A DNA stretch of 53,003 nucleotides from Drouetiella hepatica Uher 2000/2452 (GTDB lineage Bacteria; Cyanobacteriota; Cyanobacteriia; Elainellales; Elainellaceae): the NCBI GenBank assembly GCA_019359505.1, contig JAHHHD010000036.1:1-53003 (forward strand), given 5' to 3'. The notes beneath the pieces are model-generated. The model ran no database searches, was not told the origin of the DNA, and saw only the letters and a program-made list of their open reading frames with translations. This document shows positions 1 through 7,244 of the stretch, one piece after another (the stretch's first letter is position 1; each line of letters opens with the position of its first letter). The translations under genes and the position numbers were made by a program.

Positions 1-193
1 AACATTCATGCTGCAATTTTATCTACGAAGAAAACAAAGAAGAGAAACTAAAAAAATGAAAAAAAGAAACTAAAAACACAAGTTCAGAATCGATTCCCTT
101 GACTTCGTCGGACTCAGGGCATATTGTAAACTGCGGTTTCTCGATGAGTTCAACTTGCAAATCACCTCTCGACAGTCCGCTTCAGCACAGCAT

Positions 194-1021
194 TCAAGCA
201 AAAAATTCTGTTAGACCATCATCTAAATCTTGAATAATTCTTCTCAATCCTGTCACTACTGATTTGAAGAAATTAATCACAGGAATTACTAACCCTTTTC
301 CTTCTTTGTAGTCTTTATATGTACTGTTAACAAATTGAGCTACCTGTATCACGAATCCAATGGTGGCAAATATGCAACCTTTTTCAATGCGAATATATAA
401 TACTTTTGCCTGATCGCCAAAGCTCTTTCTCACAGTCTCTTCGAGAAGCCTTCTCAATTCTGTATCTCTACTCTCATAATATTTCCAAAGTGTTTCGTGG
501 TCGCAGGAATGTAACTCACGAATTTTGATCCCAATTTCTTGAGTCTTTTGTGACTCTTCTGCTAACTGGTCTACAATAGCTTGAGGTACATCTTCACCAG
601 CTTGAACAGCCCTTTCAATGTTTGGTTGCAGTTCTGAAAATAAGGTTAAAAGTTGAGGGTACTGTACAATCTCAACAGAAACAGGAACTGGTAGATAAAT
701 AGCTCCGGTCTCAGTATTGCTACCAACAGTCTGAGTACTACTGCTAACAAGCTTGTCCTTTGATTCATTTGATTTGCGAAACATTGACCAAATAGCATAT
801 CCAGCCGACACAGCCGCTGTAGCTACTGGAGCGACTGTAACTGCAACTGCAACTGCTGCAACTCCAACCGCAACGGTGAAAGCATCTTGAGAGTTCCGCT
901 TTCCCAAAGAGGGAGCTACCTGAGTTTCTTTACTTAATATTTTTTTAATGACAGAATCATTCTGACCTTGATAGCTTTCAGCGGTTCTAGGTGCAGAAAT
1001 TGACTTATCTGATACTTTCAT
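194..1021 (-). CDS. Hypothetical protein with one hydrophobic segment
   Basis: I do not recognise this protein (about 275 residues). The start at 1021 is chosen because GGAGAG lies about 8 nt upstream on the minus strand. A longer reading from 1072 adds 17 residues without its own Shine-Dalgarno. Near residues 45-75 there is an Ala/Val-rich hydrophobic stretch ending in a WSMFRKS boundary, compatible with one membrane-spanning or membrane-inserting helix. The following ~180 residues are charged and probably helical, and the C-terminus has another amphipathic segment (FFKSVVTGLRRIIQDL). The overall look is a small membrane-associated helical protein. It stands alone, with repeat-rich DNA upstream of its promoter side. 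Effector proteins of accessory islands can look like this, but nothing in the sequence fixes a function. Confidence 0.6.
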   Translation of the reverse strand: MKVSDKSISAPRTAESYQGQNDSVIKKILSKETQVAPSLGKRNSQDAFTVAVGVAAVAVAVTVAPVATAAVSAGYAIWSMFRKSNESKDKLVSSSTQTVGSNTETGAIYLPVPVSVEIVQYPQLLTLFSELQPNIERAVQAGEDVPQAIVDQLAEESQKTQEIGIKIRELHSCDHETLWKYYESRDTELRRLLEETVRKSFGDQAKVLYIRIEKGCIFATIGFVIQVAQFVNSTYKDYKEGKGLVIPVINFFKSVVTGLRRIIQDLDDGLTEFFA

Positions 1022-1131
1022 GTTCCAACTCTCCAGAATCAAAATAATTGTAATCTTAGGTACAGACTGCACCCATTAAGGCTTTTGATGAAGTTCTAAC
1101 GCACAAGCCGATTATAACGAAGGAATTAGTA

Positions 1132-1189
1132 GGGGTCGAGTTAAACTCAGCGGAGCAGTCACCCACTCCGCTGAGTTTAACTCGACCCC
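1132..1189. repeat. Perfect long palindrome, dispersed repeat family A, copy 1
   Basis: Two 24-bp arms (1132-1155 and 1166-1189) are perfect reverse complements around a 10-nt non-palindromic centre. A diverged copy with the same centre lies at 35408-35455. The structure could form a strong hairpin or cruciform. It sits between the gene ending at 194 and the Excalibur fragment, with no coding capacity of its own. It could be a terminator-like hairpin, although no T-run follows, or a non-autonomous palindromic element. Confidence 0.85.
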
Positions 1190-1271
1190 AAGCTGTGTCG
1201 CTGACTGCGGCGATTCAGCCATTTAAAGCTTAGATGAGTGATTGGAGTAGTTGCGCGGGACGCAACTACTC
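1190..1271. repeat. Dispersed 82-bp repeat family B, copy 1, ending in a hairpin
   Basis: This segment matches the reverse complement of 38619-38700 at about 71 of 82 positions by hand alignment. Its last 27 bp form a hairpin with 11-bp arms (GAGTAGTTGCG, 1245-1255, and its complement, 1261-1271). The arms are identical in both copies, while the 5-nt loop differs completely. It directly abuts palindrome A. No coding capacity is apparent. Confidence 0.75.
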
Positions 1272-1479
1272 AATCAATTTCGCGTGGTTCTAGACTTTTG
1301 GCTCAACGAAAAATCAAGGGTTTCAGACCATAACTAAACGGTGATTTAAGCCAAATCTAGCCCAGAGCTATTGACGGCAAGAGCAAAACGTCAAAATCTG
1401 TATAATCTTGAAAAAGCCTGAAAGCTTTACCCATCAAGACATATACTGATTTGAATGTCTTAAATTCTACAAAAAATAG

Positions 1480-1635
1480 AGGCTAAAACCTCTGCTAGAA
1501 AAGGATTCTAGCCTTAACGTTGTTTTTTCTCGTTTGCTGAACATACCCGATGTTCCATACACCAACTTTCAGGTACGCCGGCCTGACCCACATCGTTTCG
1601 ATCGGGATAAGGACGGTATTAGCTGTGAGGCTTAG
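1480..1635 (+). pseudogene. Excalibur-domain fragment
   Basis: Read in the frame that stops at 1633-1635, this stretch ends in IPDVPYTNFQV, then DPHRFDRDKDGISCEA. That matches the C-terminal part of Excalibur calcium-binding domains (DP..FDRD.DGI.CE), which often follow thermonuclease or other extracellular domains. The first cysteine of the domain and any upstream partner are missing, and an in-frame TAG lies at 1477-1479, so this is a remnant rather than a gene. Longer open frames on both strands across the region (to 1797 and 1849) are overlaps without recognisable content. Confidence 0.5.
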
Positions 1636-1786
1636 TGGAAGGATCTTTGGGCAGTCAACAAAAGCATTTAATCGTCGGACGAGTGTAAGGGTCACACAAG
1701 CATCTTGCTGCCAAAGGCTTGTCGTCTGTTCTGTCTGGAGAATAGTTCTGCTACGAACTTCGTTAAAGGAGCGATCGCGCTTAACC

Positions 1787-2362
1787 TTACAAATCAAGCC
1801 AGCTTATCCAGTTCTCACCCTTAAGCCCTCTGTTAGTATTTCGCTTTAGCTCGTGCTTCTCATTGTGGGCATCAATTTCAGCCTTGTGTTCAGAGAAATA
1901 GCTTTCAAGCTCCTTGGTTGAATGAGGAGATACTTCAGCCACAACCGCACGAGAGATGTAAATCTTCTTCTTACTCCCAGCAACATTATTGTATTCCTGG
2001 ATAGCTGAAACTATCTCATCGATTGAGATAGGCTCTTCATCTTCTGATTCATCCTCATTAACCTTCTCAGCTTTACTCGGAGCTGGCGGAGAGATTAATG
2101 AGCCTCCTTCATTACCAAGAAGCTTCTCTAGCCGTGCTGAGACTTCCTCATCACTTAGCCCAGTTGAAGGAGCTTGAGTTTGTACTCCATAGAAGGACTG
2201 CCGGATTGCATCAAGTGCCTGCTTTCGCAGCGTCGTCACTGCCTTGGCGCTGATTCCAAATTGAGCGCCAATATCTGAGGTTGACTTTCCAAGCACTTCA
2301 CCCACGATCGCACCAAGTGCAATCTTACTTTTTTCTGCTGGCGACAGATCTTTTAATAGCAT
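1787..2362 (-). CDS. Putative HTH-containing hypothetical protein
   Basis: This is a 191-residue protein that I cannot assign to a family. Residues 5-55 contain a likely helix-turn-helix: SKIALGAIVGEVLGKST followed by DIGAQFGISAKAVTTLRKQA resembles the sigma-70 region 4 / Trp-repressor type of recognition helix. A low-complexity acidic linker (around residues 95-115, rich in Glu/Asp/Ser) separates this from a C-terminal basic and aromatic segment ending in WISWLDL. The layout (N-terminal HTH, acidic linker, second small domain) suggests a DNA-binding plasmid protein. No strong ribosome-binding site precedes the ATG. It stands alone on the minus strand with AT-rich DNA upstream. Confidence 0.6.
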   Translation of the reverse strand: MLLKDLSPAEKSKIALGAIVGEVLGKSTSDIGAQFGISAKAVTTLRKQALDAIRQSFYGVQTQAPSTGLSDEEVSARLEKLLGNEGGSLISPPAPSKAEKVNEDESEDEEPISIDEIVSAIQEYNNVAGSKKKIYISRAVVAEVSPHSTKELESYFSEHKAEIDAHNEKHELKRNTNRGLKGENWISWLDL

Positions 2363-2616
2363 ACTGCTCGATTCTTCTATTCAACAGGTCAGTTAATTAT
2401 TATAGATGAGACAGAAAATATAGGAGCGTAATTGATTAAAAGTTTCAGTTCCACTTTGAAATGTATTATTGTCTCATTTACTAGCATGAGAAACCTATAA
2501 AGCCGTTTTATTATCAAATGAAATTTTGCTAAGGTGGCTCACCATTATGAGTATTGAGATAATATGTCACGAGATATATTTAGAATTTTTTGATAGCAGG
2601 AAGACCTAAAGCTTTT
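2363..2616. other. AT-rich intergenic DNA
   Basis: Non-coding DNA between the HTH-like gene and the MITE-like element, rich in A/T. It should contain the promoter of the minus-strand gene starting at 2362, but I could not define convincing -35/-10 boxes. Confidence 0.4.
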
Positions 2617-2775
2617 GGCTCTATAGCTGTTTCAGGGAGATAAGCTAGAGGGAAAAGCTGAAGGGCTTGAGCCAGTTACATTCCAGGTTCTTTCGGCCTC
2701 CAGAGCTGAAAAGCTCTAGCAGCAAGCGTTTTAAGTTCTTATCTCCAACCACCTCCCTGAAACAGCTATAGAGCC
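2617..2775. mobile_element. MITE-like element with 23-bp perfect terminal inverted repeats
   Basis: The left arm (2617-2639, beginning GGCTCTATAGCTGTTTCAGG) and right arm (2753-2775) are perfect reverse complements and bound a 159-bp segment with no open frame. A short further match (AGATAAG inside the left arm versus its complement inside the right) extends the similarity with a gap. This is the architecture of a miniature inverted-repeat element or an internally deleted insertion sequence. No clear target-site duplication is visible, and no autonomous partner is in this window. Confidence 0.75.
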
Positions 2776-3015
2776 ATTCAAATTTAAACATTAGCAAGCA
2801 AACCAAATGTGACTGTTACCATAAGTTGAGTAACTGGCTCAACTTATGGTTCCAAATCGAGTTGCTCATTTTCTTTCAGTCAGGCAGAATAGCCTTCATA
2901 CAAGATGATGCCCTTGTGGTACTTGATGAGGACGGCATTTCGAGTTTAGCAGTTTTAATTTCTACGTACTTAGGTTGACAATAGAGATGACGTATATGTT
3001 GCTGAGGGAATGGAG

Positions 3016-3450
3016 ATGATGGAATATCGAGAGAACGAGAATTTATGTTTTGAAGAATATTATGACTTTCTAAAAAGGTCTGATCTTGGCGGTCAATATC
3101 CTAAAGAGCGTTTTGAGGAAAGGATAAGAAAGCTCTTGACTACTCGATCAGTTGCCATTACCGCTAGAAATGATGAGGGGAAACTGGTTGGAATAGCATT
3201 TGGTGTTACGGATTTTTCTTACTTCCTGTTTATCACGGATCTCGGTGTGGATAGAGCTTATGTAAAACAAGGAATAGGAAGTGAATTATTGATTCTCATT
3301 CGAGAGGCAGTTGGTGGAGAAGATGATATTACAGTTGTTACCGTTGCTCATGAGACCGCAATAGGTTTCTACGAAAAGTGTGAATATGTATCCGAGAAGC
3401 GCTTGTTTTGGAAACCTTGTAACCTCTGGAGCAAAATTGAAGTAATTTAG
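3016..3450 (+). CDS. GNAT family N-acetyltransferase
   Basis: A 144-residue protein that would transfer an acetyl group from acetyl-CoA to an amine on an unidentified substrate in the cytosol. The GNAT core is visible: beta strands FLFITDLGVDRAYVKQ lead into the acetyl-CoA pyrophosphate loop KQGIGSELL (the Q/R-x-x-G-x-G/A motif A), followed by a helix, then a beta5 strand (DDITVVTV) and the C-terminal AIGFYEKCEYV, typical of motif B. Length fits a single-domain GNAT. Of three in-frame ATGs (3010, 3016, 3019) I favour 3016 because GAGGG sits 7 nt upstream. The gene stands alone and the substrate is unpredictable from sequence. Confidence 0.88.
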   Translation: MMEYRENENLCFEEYYDFLKRSDLGGQYPKERFEERIRKLLTTRSVAITARNDEGKLVGIAFGVTDFSYFLFITDLGVDRAYVKQGIGSELLILIREAVGGEDDITVVTVAHETAIGFYEKCEYVSEKRLFWKPCNLWSKIEVI

Positions 3451-3665
3451 CTCAGCAAATCAAGAACTCCGCTGCGAGCGGGCGGAGTATGAACAGCCAA
3501 CTCTTCTAGCATTTTACTTACGCCGCAAGCGGCAGGGAATCTACCCTTAGAAATTGAAGAACTTAAGGAAGCAGGTAGAGTGGCAGTTCCCGTGCTTATC
3601 TTGCCAGCACAACGGCAGTGATTCGGGAACTCTAGTTTCTAGTCCTTAGTTTGATCAACTTTAGA
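3451..3665. other. Intergenic DNA with a short GC-rich inverted repeat
   Basis: Just after the GNAT stop there is a small CTCCGC...GCGGAG inverted repeat (about 3470-3487) not followed by a T-run. No gene or known element is recognised. Confidence 0.35.
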
Positions 3666-4175
3666 ATGCCGATTGCTACCCTCATTCTCACCACATACAA
3701 CCGATCGTCATACCTCCCCTCCGCCATCGCCAGCATCCTGTCTCAAACCCACCACAACTTTGAACTTCTTATCTGGGACGATGGCTCTACAGATGGCACC
3801 CTCGACATTGCTCAATCATACGCCCGTTAAGACGATCGCATTTGTCTAATTGCTGCCCCGCACCAAGGACGTGCCCAATCCCTCATCGCTGCCCATGCCC
3901 TAGCCTAAGGCAAGTATGTCGGTTGGGTAGATAGCGATGATCTGCTTGCCCCCACAGCCTTAGCAGAGACGATCGCCCATTTCAATACTCATCCCGAAGT
4001 CGGCAGGGGTTACACCGACTACCAGGTAATTGACGAGCACAATCGACTCAAAGGATAAGGAAACCGCTGCCGCATTCCTTATGACCCACAACGGTTATTA
4101 GTGGATTTCATGACGTTCCACTTCTGGCTGATGCGACGCAGCGTTTACGAGCAAGTGGGCACCGACAACCGTTGA
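3666..4175 (+). pseudogene. Family 2 glycosyltransferase pseudogene with three in-frame TAA codons
   Basis: One continuous frame reads as the N-terminal half of a GT-A glycosyltransferase: MPIATLILTTYNRSSYLPSA, then WDDGSTDGT (nucleotide-sugar-binding D-D), and GWVDSDDLL (the DxD-type metal site). It is interrupted only by TAA at 3828, 3906 and 4056, with no frameshift between them. At the second and third stops the surrounding sequence (ALA*GKYVGWVDSDD and LKG*GNRC) calls for glutamine, so CAA to TAA is the simplest change; the first (YAR*DDRI) is also compatible with Gln. Similarity ends at YEQVGTDN, so the 3' half is lost. Intact members usually have about 300 residues or more. Confidence 0.85.
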
Positions 4176-4377
4176 CTTAAATGAGTTTTACAGAAAAGTC
4201 CCTGAAATATAGTGAGTGACAACTCCCTCTCAGACTGCTGTTAACGCATCACAGTCAAGGCAATAGCCCGCTGGTTTCACAGGGTAGTGTGGTCAATCTG
4301 GGTCACCTATTTGTTCTTGAAGCGTGTCCGCAGGGCTTGACCTTTGAGCGGTGTAAGAAAGCCAGTTCCCCTCCAAT

Positions 4378-5310
4378 CTACGCTAACTGCAACCCTAGAT
4401 GACTGACCCCACAGTAGGCATCATGCACTTGAATGGCTTGCTCAAACTGGGGCAAAATCTGCGGCTCCCCGATGATCTTAATCAAGTGACAAACAGCATA
4501 AGCACTCGATACCGGTAACACGATGCCTGTGATGGGGTCATAAACAAATCGCTCTGGGTCTGCCTCAACCTCTACCCGCCAAGGCTTAGGCTGAAGCCTG
4601 GCGCGAAAGGTAGCCTGGAACTTGCACAGCTTGGCATACAACGGATCAACATAGAGGTTTTGCATCAAGCGTTGGGTCTGACGCTCCAGGGGGTCAAACT
4701 CCTGAGTGGTGCAGAAGTAGCGCAGTCCGTTTCGGGTGTGATACACCCGAAAGCCGAGGTGAGGATACTGCTCCACAATCAGATGTAGCGCCCCGATCGC
4801 CTGTCTTTGACTAAGAGCCACTTGGCAGTTCACTGGACAATCTCGGGGGTTGGCGAACTGAGGGACGCCCAGATCAACATCGACAATCAATAGATGCTCG
4901 GCATTGAGTACCAGACAGCCATAGCGGTTAAGGGTAATGGTTGCCTGCTGCTGCCCCTGGTAACAGATTTCATGCAGCACAGGTTCGTTCAATACACTGT
5001 ACTCACCTTGAGCTAAGCGATACCAATTGACGCTCTGAGAATAGTCGCCAATGGCAATGGGGCTGAGGGAGGTGATGCCACTGCGCTCAGGCAGAGAGAG
5101 AATCCCAGACCACTTCTCGATTAACAAGGCGGTGTCGGCGTGAGGGTCTGGGGCTATCACTAATTGCATCAGATACTCTCTCACCTGGGCGATCGGACTT
5201 TCAGCGTTCCGTTTGCCTGACCAGAAGCAGAGCTTGCGGTAGAGGTGAGGGTTTGCCTCAATGAACTGCTCAACTCTGTCTAAAGCCGTCATGGATGATG
5301 CGTTTGTCAA
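4378..5310 (-). CDS. Hypothetical protein, weak primase-like (AEP) motifs, last gene of a 3-gene operon
   Basis: A protein of up to 310 residues that I cannot place firmly. Residues 139-147 (LLIVDVDLG, Asp144/Asp146) followed about 45 residues later by YHTRNGLRYF (His191, Arg197) resemble the hhDhD and sxH motifs of archaeo-eukaryotic primases. The downstream Arg/Lys-rich FRARLQPKPWR is compatible with that fold. This is inference from motif shape only. The start is uncertain: TTG at 5310 has TGAGG about 10 nt upstream, whereas ATG at 5292 has no clear site. It follows two same-strand genes with gaps of 12 and about 57 nt, so the three are probably cotranscribed. Other options are an unknown nucleic-acid-binding protein or a cyanobacterial orphan family. 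Confidence 0.7.
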   Translation of the reverse strand: MTNASSMTALDRVEQFIEANPHLYRKLCFWSGKRNAESPIAQVREYLMQLVIAPDPHADTALLIEKWSGILSLPERSGITSLSPIAIGDYSQSVNWYRLAQGEYSVLNEPVLHEICYQGQQQATITLNRYGCLVLNAEHLLIVDVDLGVPQFANPRDCPVNCQVALSQRQAIGALHLIVEQYPHLGFRVYHTRNGLRYFCTTQEFDPLERQTQRLMQNLYVDPLYAKLCKFQATFRARLQPKPWRVEVEADPERFVYDPITGIVLPVSSAYAVCHLIKIIGEPQILPQFEQAIQVHDAYCGVSHLGLQLA

Positions 5311-5322
5311 GGTGGTTCAACC

Positions 5323-5616
5323 TCAGTTCTCTTGATCCAGACCGTCTAGCCCTTGCTCAAACAGGGCGATCGCTGCCAATGCCCCAATCAGCCGCTGTTG
5401 GAGATCTTCTACGGTTAACGCTTCTTCCATCAGAGCGACGGCTTCCTGCAGAGACACCAACAGAGTGTTGGCAACGTCAGCTTGATCGGTTCCTTGTGCC
5501 AGTTGGGCTAGGTACTCTGCTTTGACCACCATCTGTTTGAGGCGCACGATCGGTTGCTGTGCCCTGAGTTGAAGCGGGGGAAGCGGATTCTGAGCAGTGT
5601 CTTCGCAAGGGGACAT
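5323..5616 (-). CDS. Small helical hypothetical protein, middle gene of the operon
   Basis: A 97-residue protein of unknown function. The start at 5616 is preferred because GGAG lies 7 nt upstream; a longer reading from 5658 has no such site. The sequence is almost entirely predicted helix (VVKAEYLAQLAQGT, then VANTLLVSLQEAVALMEEAL and LQQRLIGALAAIALFEQGL), with heptad-like Leu/Ala spacing, so a small coiled-coil or helical-bundle adaptor is likely. It lies 57 nt after the upstream gene and 12 nt before the downstream one, suggesting a stoichiometric partner of one of its neighbours. Confidence 0.6.
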   Translation of the reverse strand: MSPCEDTAQNPLPPLQLRAQQPIVRLKQMVVKAEYLAQLAQGTDQADVANTLLVSLQEAVALMEEALTVEDLQQRLIGALAAIALFEQGLDGLDQEN

Positions 5617-5673
5617 GGGGTGGCTCCAAATAGAGGAAAAAGAACATAGCTTGTCCATAGACTCGTTTTCATG

Positions 5674-6582
5674 TCACTGTTGTGCTGCTGATGGCAGGAA
5701 GCGTCGCCGGGGTGAACCCTTTTGCAGCCATAGGGCATCGCTGGGGACAATCTGCCCCCATAGGAGCCTCAAATGATCCTCTATCTCTGCGGTGATGGGC
5801 AAAAACAAGGGATCATGCTGTTCGTACTTGATCAGGGCATAGAGTTCTACTCGTTTTTTTCCCCTTTCCTGCTGGCGATAGCGCAGCTGAGGCTGATAGC
5901 CTAGTCCTTCCAGCAGGTGCAGTACAGAGGCGATCGGCAGGTTCTCCACCCGGTCGAGTTGCACGGCAAAGATTACCTGCCCTGGCTTGGGTCGTTGCGG
6001 CATCTGGTAGGGGTGTGGAACTAGAGGCTGAACTTGCCAGGGCGATCGCCTGAATGCTGGGTCTCGCTGACAGTGACAGAGCAGCACGCGCTCATATTCG
6101 GCAACGGTTACAGCGTTGAGGGGCACAAATGCCTGGACGCTCTTGACGAACCAGCCCGGAAATTGAGGCAAGATCTCATGGACTTGGGGAGCGCTGTCAT
6201 TGTGCTGGGCTGTGCCGAAGCTTAACCATCCTTCATCCTCTATAGGCGTGGTAGATTTGCAGTCTGCGTCGCGGAGGAAATACAAAATGGGCGATCCTCT
6301 ATCGAGTCGATCCGGTACTAGCTCATCTTGGGTACAAACCGCCATGTAAAAGCCTGCTGTGGTTGCAGGAGTGATTTCCTTAGCAGGGTGATATGCCTGC
6401 ACCTGGTCGATATTCCAGTTCACGCCTCCCCAAACTTTGATGGTGTTCTCAACCGGGGGAAAATCTGAGAACTCCAGCAGGTACTGTTCCCAGGCAGATT
6501 CCGGCTCCAGACCACCGAGCTTTGGTATCGTCTCTCTAGAGGGATGGAGAGACCTGAAAACAAAGTAGATAAGATATTGCAT
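5674..6582 (-). CDS. Hypothetical protein, first gene of the 3-gene operon
   Basis: A 302-residue protein with no family I recognise. It begins MQYLIYFVFRSLHPS and contains several aromatic-rich strands. The middle is rich in Pro and Gln, and the C-terminal third (VIFAVQLDRVENLPIAS to VELYALIKYEQHDPLF) looks like an alpha/beta domain with a basic stretch (RYRQQERGKKR) that could contact nucleic acid. No catalytic motif stands out. The following two genes on the same strand are close enough to form an operon with it. Upstream is a 660-bp stretch without genes. The absence of transposase pieces inside the trio and the intact frames suggest it is maintained. Confidence 0.65.
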   Translation of the reverse strand: MQYLIYFVFRSLHPSRETIPKLGGLEPESAWEQYLLEFSDFPPVENTIKVWGGVNWNIDQVQAYHPAKEITPATTAGFYMAVCTQDELVPDRLDRGSPILYFLRDADCKSTTPIEDEGWLSFGTAQHNDSAPQVHEILPQFPGWFVKSVQAFVPLNAVTVAEYERVLLCHCQRDPAFRRSPWQVQPLVPHPYQMPQRPKPGQVIFAVQLDRVENLPIASVLHLLEGLGYQPQLRYRQQERGKKRVELYALIKYEQHDPLFLPITAEIEDHLRLLWGQIVPSDALWLQKGSPRRRFLPSAAQQ

Positions 6583-7244
6583 GATTTTCTACCAGGTATT
6601 GTTCAAGTTCCGCGCTGAGTGTTGAATTGGTCTAGGTCGCTTTCAGGGTGTAAGCAGGTCTCAGTTGAGTTAATCCGATCGCCCAAAGTTGGCGAGATTT
6701 ATCGTGAAGAGTGGTATGCCTTTTATGTCTATTCAGTTTGTTTCAAGAGCTTTTATATCTGTTTACAGCCCTAGGACATATCCATGCAGAAATCAGGTCT
6801 ATATCGATCTAGGCTCGTCATCATAAGTTGTTTCAAATAGAGGGAGCATCATAGACACTCTCATCGTCATTTAGTACACTTTTCCTGTCGAGTTGATAGA
6901 TGTTCTATCAACCAAGTTTGTACCTGTGCTGCTCGATCGAATGGTATCTACTGGTACTCCAGCCACCATCGGTTGGTTGCAAGTCCGATCGCCCAGAAAC
7001 AGCACACCCAGGATGCGCGTCTGCAAGCTCAAAAGGGCGGTTGAAAGATGGGCAAATTAGGCTGCATAATCCGTTGTTCAGCGGTGTTATTTCACTGCAT
7101 TGCTGGATAAATCCAGGACGCTCATGGGCACCAATCTCTTAATTGAACTACCTGTTTTTCTACGAGTCCAACAAATCGTGTCATTTTGACAACGCGCTGG
7201 CTCAAAAGCCTGAATATCCTGCTGATTAGCAATTCTCTCTTCCG
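6583..7244. other. Gene-free region downstream of the replication gene
   Basis: I see no convincing coding frame in these 660 bp. A short inverted repeat with 9-bp arms around a 3-nt loop (GTTGATAGA, then TGT, then TCTATCAAC; 6892-6912) is the only clear structure. The region lies between the end of the CyRepA1-like gene and the promoter side of the unknown operon, so it could hold that operon's promoter or plasmid-maintenance sequences. Confidence 0.4.

Noticed and set aside
1495-1849. Overlapping open frames of about 100 residues on both strands
   Set aside because: No ribosome-binding sites or recognisable domains. Only the short Excalibur fragment in a third frame has homology-like content.
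1132-2362. Telomere-resolution site plus protelomerase (palindrome and nearby HTH-like gene)
   Set aside because: The palindrome has a 10-nt non-palindromic centre, and the nearby protein has only 191 residues without recombinase catalytic residues, so a linear-replicon system is not supported.
3666-4175. Reassignment of TAA to glutamine
   Set aside because: TAA is used as an ordinary stop by intact genes in this window (for example the gene ending at 1787), and the 3' half of the glycosyltransferase is missing, so simple pseudogene decay is preferred.
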